From positions 10,910,596 to 10,974,595 of the forward strand of contig NC_089740.1 of NCBI RefSeq assembly GCF_035083965.1: DNA of 64,000 bases, written 5' to 3'. Source of the DNA: Branchiostoma lanceolatum (taxonomy: Eukaryota > Chordata > Leptocardii > Amphioxiformes > Branchiostomatidae). Below are positions 1-10,785 of this stretch, piece by piece. The notes below the pieces were generated by a model. That model did no database searches and was not told the DNA's origin. It saw only the letters and a program-made list of their open reading frames with translations. How positions within the stretch are numbered: the first letter of the stretch is position 1; every line of letters starts with the position of its first letter. Both the position numbers and the translations under genes were made by a program.

Positions 1-664
1 TGATAGGTATCTATTCTATCTGTGAGATGCGAATGACACTATAGTTGACGTTTGTTTGCAATGTTTGACTCACAATCCGAATTTAGTGGTTTGTCAACCC
101 CCTCCAAACATGAAACGTTGGTTTTGTAAGGAGGCAACACCCTACAAGCACACACGGTTGACCTAGATTCTAAGGCTGAAGACACCTGATCTTAGGAACT
201 GCATGAGCTGTTGGTAGATATTTTACATAAGTTCCGTAGTCTCACCAAGGTGGTTAACCTCCTTGGTCTTACCAACAAAGATCCGTTCTTGGCTTCGTTC
301 GTAAGATCTAGATATAAACTGGAAAAGAAATGTCTCAGTCAATTGCAAATGGAAATGGTATGCGAGATAAAAAATGCAGTTTTTCTCAAGTAGGAGGTGG
401 AGATGACTCGTGTGTTAACTTAACCTTTAGCATACTGAAGTAGCCGTTTGGCAACCCCATTCCCTATTGGTCACAGGGTAAGGCAGTGGGAAAGGCAAAG
501 TCACTTTTGTCGTAGGGTTTTTGTTTTAGAGTTGTGTGCACGTTCACAGCTACAACTCACGATCCCTTTTCTGCATTGGTATGTAACTTGGCATATCGTT
601 TACTAGGATTCACGAGATGATACACTTTTCTTGTTGTTGTTTATTTTCACCTCATCTGTTCCAG
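1..664. other. 5' flank / first intron of PLA2 gene A
   Basis: No coding exon can be supported here. The first exon of PLA2 gene A must lie here or upstream of the window, because the exon at 726 has no start codon and begins in phase 0. A possible tiny first exon (atg gaa atg before gtatgc near 355) mimics the ATG-ATG first exon proposed for gene B, but the evidence is too weak to call it. The short open frames are not protein-like. Confidence 0.4.
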
Positions 665-1050
665 GCGCGGGTGTTGTGCCTGTTCGTCCTGTTGTTGTTA
701 TTTACCGTAACCTCCTCTGTTCCAGCCGCGGGTGTTGTGCCTGTTCGTCCTGGCCTTCACCGGTTGCTGGGCGTCGGGGGAACTCCGTCTCCTGGAGCAA
801 CTCGGAGACATGATAGTCAAGGTGAGCATCCTTTCCTGTTTCTCCTCTTCCCAATTTTTCCGTCCCGATGTCTTCTTCTTCGTTTCTAACACAAATTAGA
901 TGAATAGGCTCTTGTACCCTGGAGCAACTTGGAGACATGATAATCAGGGTGAGCATCCTTTCTCGTCTCTTTTCTTCCTTCCCTTTGTCTCTTCCTCCCT
1001 CTCTCTCGCCGTCCCGTCTTTAATTGATGAGCTTAGATGAATGGACAATT
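643..1050 (+). repeat. Two local tandem duplications at both edges of PLA2 A exon
   Basis: The acceptor and start of the signal-peptide exon (ctgttccag + cgcgggtgttgtgcctgttcg) occur twice, 61 bp apart, with exon starts at 665 and 726. Only the second acceptor keeps the frame. The exon end and its donor (ctggagcaactcggagacat...gtgagcatcc) recur 127 bp downstream at 918-960, with the donor context changed from caag to cagg. So both exon edges have been duplicated independently. Confidence 0.8.
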
Positions 1051-4000
1051 GTATACAAATTTTACAATGCAATGCTATTTCGTTCAGATGTGAGCTATAT
1101 GGCATTAAGTGGTGAAACCATGGATGTTCGTTTTTTGTCTGCATTTAGCACAACTGTACTGTGCATGTAGAGTGGTTGGTCAGTTTAACACGTATAAGCC
1201 GGTTCACGGTTTGAACTGCGCACAATTAGGTCAAAGATGAAGGCCCCTAACTTGTAAACAGTTTTTGTCTGGACCAATGTCTCAGGGCCTTCAATTTCGA
1301 CATATTTCTTACAATGTATCACACTGCGCATGCGCAGTTCAACCGTGAATCACCTTATTGTGCGTTGGTACACAATTCGCCTTTATTTGTGTATTTACGT
1401 ATGTTTGAAAATCAGCTGACCGGACGGGAGCCATGGGCCTACTGGGACTACGGGTGCTGGTGCGGTCCCGGCGGACAGGGGGCGCCCGTGGACGAAACCG
1501 ACTTGTGAGTGGCGTGTTTCTTTCCAGTCGTTCACTTCACATCAAAAAGAGATTGTGACAACACCATAAATGTACAACATTGAGTTAGGCCTTTTTAAAA
1601 TGAATTAGATCTATATTAGATGTATGGATGTGTTATAATACTTACTAATACTAGTATAATTTGATTAATCTAGATATTGCCATTTGCACATATATATTGA
1701 ACAGAGCATTAAGAATGTATCTATTCATTTGAAATGATGATAGATTAGAAATTCCAACAAAGACTATACAACTTTGTAGTTTCAACATCACGGTCTTTTT
1801 AGGAGTAGTTTTTTTCTTTTAAAAGTACTAGTTGTCATACATTCTATCACATACAATTATTGAGTGATAAAGTTATATTATATAGATATATTTATTATCA
1901 GGAAAGAAACTGTGCATTAATGCCATGGTGCGGACAAACGTTTGACATGACAGCTCTCTTTTGCTTACCATTTGCATATGATTTGCATATCATTTGCTAC
2001 AGTTGCTGTCGCACTCACGACCATTGTTACGACGCCCTGGACCTCCCGCCCTGTAAATGGGGAGACGCGGAAACGTACCTCGTACCCTATCAGTTCAACA
2101 TCCAGGACAAGAACGTCACCTGTCGTAAGTGCTCTGTACTGCAAGTGTACTAACGGACTCTGTCACCTTCGTCGTAAGGGCTCTGTAACACTTGTGCTTA
2201 TGTGCAAGTCCGCATGAGTTGCGTATTAACAAGTTTTTATTTAGGTTAAGTTTGCAGCCGAAGAAGTCATTTCTTTGGTTCAATAACTAGGCTGCACAAC
2301 GATAGGTCAAAGTAGAAAACAACTTCTTCCCTGCAAACTTTACATAAACCAAAAAATGTCCATGCGCAACTCATACGCATTTGAACATACGCACAAGTGT
2401 GATAGGGTCTTAACCTCTTTGGTCGTACGACGTAAAGATAGGAAATCGAGGGGCTTTTAAAAATTCAGTCTGTTCTTCCATACCCTTGCTGAAGATACTA
2501 GGTGCACAAAAATCGTAGTCTCCAAGCAGACCTACGGGTTGGCAAAGACCGTATCCAACAGGCAGAAGGAGTTTTTATAGCCAACCCAAGTCTCATAGCC
2601 AACCCAAGCTATGAGACCCGGGTTGGCTATAAAAACTCCTTCTGCCTGTTGGATACGGTCTTTGCCAACCCGTAGGTCTGCTTGGAGACTACAAAAATCG
2701 TGCTACGAGTGTGACCAAGCCTTCAACAAAATAAACAAATAAAAGGCATGGAAGCAACATTTCACCAAAATCACTTTCAATGCTGACTTTCAAATATATA
2801 TTCAATCTTCTAAATATCTTTATACATAGTACTTGCATAATGTGCTTGATAAAACCTTTCTTTTTGAGTAAATACCCCCTTTTTCATAAGTGAATAGAAT
2901 GCTATGTTTCATAGGTATGTTAGTTTCCTACTTGAATATGATGTTTATAGAGGAAGTAACTGAGCATGTTTCCCCTATTCAATCCAGTGGACGAGTTCGG
3001 GTCCTGTAGGCGGTCCCTGTGTGAGTGTGACAAGGGCCTGTCCACCTGTCTGTCTAGGAGTTCCTACGTACCGGCACATAACCACATGAACCAAGGTTAG
3101 TACTCAGTGCTACTACGTACCGGCACATAACCACATGAACCAAGGTTAGTACTCAGTACTACTACGTACCGGCACATAACCACATGAACCAAGGTTAGTA
3201 CTCAGTGCTACTACGTACCGGCACATAACCACATGAACCAAGGTTAGTACTCAGTACCACTACGTACCGGCACATAACCACATGAACCAAGGTTAGTACT
3301 CAGTACTACTACGTACCGGCTCATAACCACATGAACCAAGGTTAGTACTCAGTACTACTACGTACCGGCACATAACCACATGAACCAAGGTTAGTACCCA
3401 GTACTACTACGTATCGGCACATAACCACATGAACCAAGGTTAGTACCCTGTACTACTACGTACCGGCACATAACCACATGAACCAAGGTTAGTACTCAGT
3501 ACCACTACGTACCGGCACATAACCACATGAACCAAGGTTAGTACTCAGTGCTACTACGTACCGGCACATAACCACATGAACCAAGGTTAGTACTCAGTAC
3601 CACTACGTACCGGCACATAACCACATGAACCAAGGTTAGTACTCAGTGCTACTACGTACCGGCTCATAACCACATGAACCAAGGTTAGTACTCAGTACTA
3701 CTACGTACCGGCACATAACCACATGAACCAAGGTTAGTACTCAGTGCTACTACGTACCGGCACATAACCACATGAACCAAGGTTAGTACTCAGTACTACT
3801 ACGTACCGGCACATAACCACATGAACCAAGGTTAGTACTCAGTACTACTACGTACCGGCTCATAACCACATGAACCAAGGTTAGCACTCAGTACTATCTC
3901 TCATACGTACCGGCACATAACCACATGAATAAGGGTTAGTACTCAGTACAAAAGTACAGAAGTTACAATAGTCAGGCAGTCTCACTTTTAAAGTAGATTT

Positions 4001-7000
4001 TTGATTTTTAAAGAAAAATTACATTACATTACAATTACAGTCAGCTGTGTAATGGGTAGAACTGTATATGATCGCATCACTGTTCATTTTTTTTCGTTCT
4101 CATGCACCTTTTTTGTTTTTGTTTGATGCACCATCACCACGGGCCATAGACGGGTACGGCTTTTATTTTCCCTAGGCGTTATGTCCCACGCGGGGTTGCC
4201 TATAGTAATACATAGATGTAGATGTAGTTGTGTAAAGTACATTGCAAGGCATTCTGTGATGTTTGCATAACCTCCTCTGACTAAGTACCATCTCTGTCGT
4301 CCGTTAGGGTTACTCCATTCTAAAACTTGAGAGCGGGTGATAAATGTGAGCTCTTGTTTTTGACCAGTGGAACAAGTAAACATAGATATGATCTATTGAT
4401 TAAAACCTGAGACCAAAATAGTTGGAAATAAGATTGAGAATTGTTACCCCCCCCCCCCCCCCCCCGTGTACACTAAATGTCGGGCAGTAACTTTCTAGCG
4501 AGGTCCAATCATATGGCTGCTCGCAGGTCACCGAACGTCACCGACAATTAGCCAATGACGGTCGAGTTTTGGGTTGTTAACACCCCTGGTCTTATGTAAA
4601 TGTCATCAACTCAAACCAAGCGCATTTCAGTTGTTATTCCCACTACTTCCGTACGTGTACATCTAGATCAGTTTGTAATTTAACTTTCACCACCAAAACG
4701 CGAAGGGACTGAAGAGATGAAGTTTTACAGCTTCAATGGCGCTGCACTAGCGCTAATGGAGCGGTCATTGCGGGAGGGAATAGATCCCGACGAAGGTGAA
4801 ATTCTTCGAGTCGACCCAACATTTCCCACCAAAAGCAAGCTCTCGAAGACGGGCCGCGTACAGAAATGGAGGGAAATCAAGTCCAAGCTAGTCCTGGGTC
4901 AGGATTTTGTGGCACATTGTGAGGCCCCAAATCACCGACTGCCGGCGAGAGAAGACATTGAACGGATTTTCCGGCAAAGTCACCTAAGAACGAATCCAGA
5001 GTGCGACAGCGGCGCGTCTTCGAGTCACCGGCCATGGCGTGAGACTTGGGAATTGGTAAGTAATACCAAACTTCTTGTGAACAATATTTGTCAAAAATCA
5101 TGATTGTTTTACAATATGTTCGCTGAACCCTCCTTGCTGGAACCAACAAAATTTGAACTATACATGTAACGTTACATGAAGGTGTAACTTTATCATATAA
5201 CCGCACAAGAACATCGTTATGATTGTCTATTTCCACGCATAAACTATTCTGAATATATATGATGTTTTCGCTTTATTGCACACTTTGACGGACGTTGGTG
5301 CTAAAATGTTACAAAATGCACAAAACATAATGTAGAAACCGTTTTTATATGCAATACAATCAGTCTAAATTACGCACCGTATTATCGGTCAATCGACTTC
5401 TTTTGCTTTTTGTAATTTGTGACATGTTCTTATACTTGCATGTATGCAAAACCCGCTTACAATATAACGTTCAAAGAGGTTTACCTTGCTTCTGTGTGAT
5501 GTAAAAGCATTTGCTGAATTTGAATATGTCGGCCAGTCGTCGAGTCTTTCAGCTTTCTGAACTTTAAAGCACGATAATTTATTCATAGAATAACAATAAA
5601 GGTAACAAAGCCACTTAGATAGGATAATAGTAGGATAACATGCTAATGATTATTTTTGTAACCAAACGGAGATAAATAGGCGACTTTGAAGAGTTCTTAT
5701 TAAGTCAGTAACCCAAACACGCCTCGGATTTTGAGGCCAGTAACGTTTAGCTGACAACTCCTGAAGTAACGTCCAATATTATTTCAGATATCTTCAATGT
5801 ACCAAACAAATGTCAAGAAGTTTGGCATCACAAGAGAGGGCTTCGAACATCAGCTGGACACCTGTTCTTGCAAGGTGAGCGTCACGCCGGCACAACCACA
5901 GACAGCGCAGACAACCGCAGACGGTAACGACGAGTCTGAAAGCGAGGATGAGTTTGTGGGGTTTCCAGACGAGAGCGACAGTGACAGTGAGGGCTCTGAA
6001 ACAGAAAGCTATGATCTTTTCGAAGAGATGGACATTTCTGTGAGAGATCCTAAAGCCGGAATCAAGATCCACACCAGACCCCGCACCGTCAGTCGCCATG
6101 ACTACCAAAACATCACCATTTCCAGTGACACTTTAGAAGAACACATTGAAAACCTATCGGACACCCACAATGTACATCTGAAGGTAGTGCATACGAAAAA
6201 GACCACAGTCAGTATGAAAATCCGCGACAACGAAACAATCCATCTACTTGGCACCATGAAGACGTTTGCGTGTCACAGGGCCGGCACCCCGAGAAGAAAA
6301 CGGCTGTGCAAACGGCGGAGGAGGAAAAGTCGTGCAGTTGGATGCTCCTTCCGGGTGAAGGTTTTCACCCCGAATGACGAGAGCCAGCCACTGCAAGTTC
6401 GCCTCTATCCACACCATTGTAATCACACCCCCGGTTCAGAGGAGGACAGCTGCTACATGCCCGTACATCAGACAGTGAAACAAGTGGCCACTGACTGTCT
6501 TGGCGTAGGTATGACTGTACAGCAAACATCCAACATGCTACAGTCCATGCAACAATCTGGGACTATTGAAATCATAAACAAAGGCCGCTGGAGGACAACT
6601 CTGACAAGGAAAGAACTGACTCAGCTTCAGTATGAAATGCGCTGCAGTAAGAGGGTCCACCAGGATGACTGGGTCGGCACCTACGCCAAGGCAGAGCGTC
6701 TCCGAGACCAGGGCGTGTGTATCTTCTTCCAAGAGTACGACCCTGACAATGAAGACCCCGACAAGAGACCATTTGTCCTGGTTCTCCAGACAGAATGGCA
6801 GCGGCAGGCGGCAGAACGCTTCAGCCCCAACAGCGTCTGGACAGTGGACTCCACCTTCGGCCTGAATTCGTACGGCCTACCCGTCTTCAGCGCAGTAGTG
6901 CCCAACCAAAACCGCCAAGGACTGCCAATATTCTACCTGATAACGTCAAATGACAAGAAGACCAAGCACGAGGAGACTGGGGTCCGGCTTGGGTTCGAAG

Positions 7001-9689
7001 CTCTCCTGGAACGAATGAGTGCACGACCGAACGCCATCATTATTGACAAGTCTCTAACAGAGAAGAGGGCAATTGAGAGTGCCGTACAGAACGACCCCTT
7101 GTCGTGGGAAGACGGCACTCAGTCCAAATGCCACCTTCTCTTATGTTGGTTTCACGTAAAGAAGGCATGGACGGAGAACTTGTTGCCAAAGTTGGAAGGA
7201 CAGATGGCGGCAGATGTATACGAAAAACTATGCGGACTTATGATGCACCCGACGTGGCAGGGCTTTGAGGAAAACCTGGAGCAGTTCTACTCCGAATTTG
7301 AGAACGCGCAACAGGTCACTAAGTACATGCGTGGGTGGGACTGCGACGAATGGCGTAGCATGTGGGTCCGTGCTGGCCGCATGTTCCCCCACGGAGATAC
7401 TGACACCACGAACCTTGTAGAGCGTCACTGGGAGTTAATCAAGTATACAACACTCAATGGTAGGGCCAACCATCGCTTAGATGTTCTTATGGACGCTCTG
7501 ATCGGAAATCCGGACGATGGCACTTTCCATGGAGGGCAAAGTTCAGTGGGTTTCTACATGGAGAAACAGAAGGAAGTAGATATGGGACTCCATAGCGCTC
7601 GGGCCACGGTAGCGGAGAGGAACAGACAGAGCAGGGCAGAGATGTACATGCAGGCACACAGCAAGGACAGCTCTGTTCTCCGGCTGCAAAGCGAGGCTCT
7701 GCTTCTGTTCAAAATCAAAAGCAGTAGCAAAAAGGGGGTACGGTACAATGTTTGCTTAACAACAATGATCTGTGACTGCAGCGACAACTTCAACAATGCC
7801 ATCATCTGCAAACACATCTGCGCATGCCGCCTGTATGTACATAAGTTCAAACCCCACCTGCTTGCAAACATAGCTCCCCCGGACGCTAGAAACCCAACTA
7901 GTTTTTTAGTTCCAAACTGTGGATCCAGTACTGACAATACAGACGAGACGACAGAGTCACAAGTTCCCACACCTGAAAGTTCGGACACCTGTGAAGACCT
8001 AGATAATGCTCGTCTGCAAGTGGAAGCAACCTTGCGCGATATGCAATGGGAGGGAATGACCAGCTACCAAGCAGCGCAGACTACAATCTTAATGAAGAAC
8101 TTTGTTAAACAGCTCCAGACAGTTCAATCAGTACAAAAGCCACTCACCCGGGATGAGAGAGTCGTACAGGCTAGGCTTGTTCGCACAATTCAGCAGGCAA
8201 ACACTGCTGCGCGTCGTCCTACCAGCAGCACACAGGACCCTGACACCCAACCAGCCAACAGAATCATCGCCAGACAACCAGACCAGCAAACAAAACATCG
8301 AAAAAAGATCAAACAGACCCACAAACGGATTGTCCTGCCAGGAGAACATCACAGCAAGTTCAAGCGCGCAAAGTGTGCCAACTGCGGAACCTCAAACTAT
8401 GTTTGTGTCAACGGAAAAGCTACAGAAGCCACTACAACATGCAAAAACTGTGACGAGGAAGTGACCTGGGCTTGCCCTAAAGATGGACACAAGTGATCAA
8501 TGAATGAAAACTACAGTAAACCCTTCTTTCATATCTTTACCGACAAAGGTCACAGAACATAGTTGGAATTGAAGAAGTGTGAAATGTGGATGTTATTTGG
8601 ACGCTCAAGACTAACACATACGTAGAAATTGTAAAAAGTAAAAAGCATGGCAAATATTGTGCGTAGTTCATGTTACATTAAGAACAAGTCGGCTTTGAGG
8701 TTGTATGAATTAGATCGCGAATTTTGTTCAGTCGTACGTATGACCGTGCCTAATTAATTTGACACGGCATTATCATCGTTAAGTATTACCTATGCATCTA
8801 GTTGTGTTTTTCCTTCGACATTGTATACTTACCTTTGTTGAATCTATACATGCGCAGACTATGGTCAGCCAAACACGATAGCGACATTACTTCCCTGTAT
8901 TTTCTGATGACAATAAATGTAAAGTTTTGTATGTCACATTGTCTATCACCGAACATTATTTCCGTACATGAAATTTAAAGAAAATGCATGATACGAAGTG
9001 CTACAGCTTAGAACTTCAACCATGCTAAAGATACCAAAATGCTCTCTCCGAAGCGTGGCGTTATGGCTATACTGCATTATCAAATATAAGGCGTTGTGAA
9101 GTCAGGTCTTGTCGATGACGTTTAAAACTTGTTCAGTGCGTAGTTCTGCTCTACATAAGCAGGATTAAAAGTCATGTGCTGCAAGTCCCACGTAAAGTTA
9201 CTTCGTAATGTATTGCCGCTATTAACAATGAACCAGTAATCGACGGACAATGGGTGTGAAATATTCATTCTTGTCCCTCGCGTGCCAGTAGATTGGCGTT
9301 AATTGGCTACTTTGCATTTGAAAGGACCGGCTCTGGCGACGTTCGGTGACCTGCTAACAGCCATTTGATTGGACCTCGCTAGAAATTTACTGACTGTCGT
9401 TAAGTGTTGGGCCCCCCCCCCCCCCATATCTACTGAATACATTCACTTTCATTGTGTTGTTGTCATGGGACTTTTTTTTTAGAGTGACGTCACACTGATG
9501 CGTGACGTAAGCCGTGCAAATTGATCTACATAAAATGACGCCATATTGTTTTTATTTTTCTAATTTACAGATGTCTGTAAAGCCAGCGCAGAGTCAGTGA
9601 ATGCAGAGAGAGCTGTGCCGGAACCAACGAAGGGAGGATGGAATGATTGGATCGATCAGTTACTTGGAGGCTCTTCTAGAACGGGCTAG
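726..9689 (+). CDS. Secreted phospholipase A2, gene A (5' end missing)
   Basis: Predicted calcium-dependent secreted PLA2, which hydrolyses the sn-2 ester of phospholipids outside the cell. Exons by splice consensus and phase: 726-821, 1416-1504, 2003-2124, 2988-3095, 9571-9689 (stop TAG), about 177 residues plus a missing first exon. The first listed exon carries a hydrophobic signal peptide (VLCLFVLAFTGCWA) and the N-terminal helix LEQLGDMIVK. The second has the calcium loop YGCWCGPGGQG. The third has the active site CCRTHDHCY with the His-Asp pair. The fourth has the Cys-rich LCECDKGLSTC helix. All phases agree (0, 0, 2, 1, 1). Gene B has the same order, but its signal peptide and calcium loop share one exon. 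The last intron is 6.5 kb and holds a minisatellite and a transposon. Both edges of the signal-peptide exon carry tandem duplications. Whether the gene is still expressed cannot be told. Confidence 0.85.
1197..1353. repeat. MITE-like element, family 1, copy 1 (intron of PLA2 A)
   Basis: The ends are inverted: agccggttcacggtttgaactgcgca at the left and tgcgcatgcgcagttcaaccgtga at the right. The interior includes gtcaaag-tgaaggcccctaac-tgtaaacag. Related copies lie at 12262-12475 and 38230-38395. This copy sits in the gene A intron that gene B lacks. Confidence 0.75.
2188..2402. repeat. MITE-like element, family 2, copy 1
   Basis: Imperfect palindrome in the third PLA2 A intron listed. It starts near cacttgtgcttatgtgcaag and ends near catacgcacaagtgtg, with inner arms gcatgagttgcg / cgcaactcatacg and aagtttgc / gcaaactt. 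A second, shorter copy is at 51279-51465. Confidence 0.65.
2507..2700. mobile_element. 176-bp perfect-type foldback MITE with 9-bp target duplication
   Basis: The element spans 2516-2691 and is almost wholly palindromic. Two arms of about 83 bp start TAGTCTCCAAGCAGACCTAC; they differ at two adjacent bases and surround a loop of about 10 bases. The 9-bp direct repeat caaaaatcg flanks it (2507-2515 and 2692-2700). A 9-bp duplication fits Mutator-like (MULE) elements. The near-identical arms suggest a recent insertion. A transcript would form a long hairpin. Confidence 0.9.
3065..3948 (+). repeat. 49-bp minisatellite, 18 copies, built from a PLA2 exon end and splice donor
   Basis: Copies begin with tacgtaccgg at 3065, 3114, 3163 and then every 49 bp to 3849; a final diverged copy is at 3904. 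The first copy is the true 3' end of the PLA2 A Cys-rich exon plus its donor (caag|gttagt). Every further copy repeats the last 31 exon bases, the donor and about 18 intron bases. Each unit also ends in a cag that could pass as an acceptor. Reading through the first donor gives an immediate TAG, so only the first donor makes the full protein. Confidence 0.95.
4717..8496 (+). CDS. MULE-like transposase with SWIM zinc finger
   Basis: Predicted cut-and-paste transposase. Exon 1 is 4717-5055 (donor ttg|gtaagt). Exon 2 runs from 5788 (acceptor tatttcag) to the stop at 8496. Joined length is about 1015 residues, phase 0. Visible in exon 2, counting from its first ATG at 5797: an acidic N-terminal stretch; a Cys/His region (VGCSFRV...HHCNH) like the zinc domain before MULE catalytic cores; a DDE-type core with VDSTF near residue 351, IIIDKSL near 416, CHLLLCWFHVKKAW near 445 and NLVERHWE near 541; a SWIM finger CDCS...CKHICACRLY near 660-680; and a C-terminal zinc ribbon with four CxxC-like pairs. 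No frame break is seen, so the element may be autonomous. Exact superfamily placement (MuDR or a relative) is inference. Confidence 0.85.
5056..5787 (+). other. Intron of the transposase gene
   Basis: AT-rich, with stops in all frames. It is bounded by gtaagt and ttatttcag. No other feature is seen. Confidence 0.7.
8497..9334. other. Transposon 3' untranslated region
   Basis: No coding potential. An AATAAA at about 8911 (gacaataaatg) is a plausible polyadenylation signal for the transposase mRNA. Confidence 0.5.
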
Positions 9690-10785
9690 ATGACCTACAT
9701 AGTGTCTGTACGTGACGTCACCGTGAGCCGCTATCTTGGATGGTTAAACAAAGGAGGTTTCTGATTAAAAGCTCCTTGGTTAATCCTGACGAGTAAACTC
9801 AAGGACGTTTTAATCAGATGAAACCTCCTTGGTCAACCTAATACATTTTCACGTGTATAATGTATTTTTACACGTGACGTCACGGCCAGCAGCTTTGTCC
9901 AAGGAGGTTAAAATAAATAAATAAATTTTGACCTCCTTGCTTTGTCATAAAAGTGACGTCATAGTCTTGATCACGTGTTTGCAATCATTATGTAAAGAAA
10001 TCAACGTTATCAACAAACTGCAGCAATTCAGTCTGGCAGTTGTGTAATCTCTACCTCATTGTAATCATATGATATTTACTTTGAATATATGTGAAATATA
10101 TTTACCTGTGTATCATGATTTTGTGTCTTTATTTTAGTATCAAGAATCTTTACTTTAAGGTCTCCTTAGCGTCCAAAGTGCATGCCATAGAAGGAACAGG
10201 TCATTCAAGTCTTGCTATCTACTTACATTGATGAGATTTTTGGTTCGAGCATAAATAGATGCAAATTATACCGACTCTCACAGCCACTCGGTTTAGCTCA
10301 AATTAAATGGTAGAACGCTCGCTCTGCATGCAAGAGGTAACATAATTTTGACCCTCAAACGCAAAAGATATCAAATATTTGTATTACTAGAGATCCATTC
10401 ACAAACACTCGGGCCATGTTGTCCACCAAGTAACGAGCAAACAAGTAGACCCACCAACAAACGGCACCGAAAACAACTCCATGACAGATAGGTACACAAT
10501 CGTTTTACCGCAAGAGGGCGCTCTTATCCATACCCACTTTCAAGGTGTCACTATCAATGTTTACTTCTATACACATACGTAGTCACTCCCCGTGTCCACA
10601 ATGATTTCTAGGCCTGTTCCTCTTTTCAAGAGCAAGAAAACAAAAGAGAAACGACAAACCCTCTCTTTAAGTTGCCAAGAGGAAGTACTTGCATTCAAAG
10701 TACCTGTTCCGCAATTTTGAACAGAACTATTCGTCGCTCGGGAAGAAGCCGCGAGAAACGGACGTGGAAACCACGACGCTAAGCT
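9690..10785. other. Spacer between PLA2 genes A and B
   Basis: No gene seen. 9740-9960 is built of repeated and inverted aaggaggtt / aacctcctt and cacgtgacgtca words, a decayed repeat. 10385-10475 resembles the caaacaaacggcaccgaaaacaa tail of interspersed repeats seen elsewhere (55.7 and 59.8 kb). Confidence 0.5.
10287..10346 (+). repeat. tRNA-Ala-like fragment (pseudogene or SINE head)
   Basis: tttagctcaaattaaatggtagaacgctcgctctgcatgcaagaggt resembles the 5' two thirds of a tRNA-Ala with a TGC anticodon. The T arm is lost and the D loop has extra bases, so it is not a working tRNA. Confidence 0.55.

Larger units (their letters stand above)
4466..9411 (+). mobile_element. Complete MULE-like DNA transposon, 4.9 kb
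   Basis: Terminal inverted repeats of about 75 bp bound the element. Left: cactaaatg...cagtaactttctagcgaggtcc...caggtcaccgaacgtc (4470-4541). The reverse complement of 9335-9408 matches with about 85% identity. Inside is a two-exon transposase gene with no internal stop. Runs of C flank both ends on the same strand (4447-4465 and 9412-9425), so the target was probably a poly-C tract and the target duplication is hidden in it. The element lies within the last intron of PLA2 gene A, between its Cys-rich and last exons. Confidence 0.85.

Noticed and set aside
617-889. 90-codon frame with a hydrophobic start over PLA2 A exon
   Set aside because: It results from the duplicated acceptor read out of frame. 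The PLA2 frame starting at 726 explains the sequence.
3065-3948. Regular repeats resembling a CRISPR array
   Set aside because: The units are contiguous with no unique spacers, and the first is a eukaryotic exon end. It is a minisatellite.
5794-6108. 104-codon minus-strand frame inside the transposase
   Set aside because: Shadow of the acidic coding region on the other strand.
10287-10346. Functional tRNA-Ala gene
   Set aside because: The T arm and 3' acceptor stem are missing and the D loop has an insertion.
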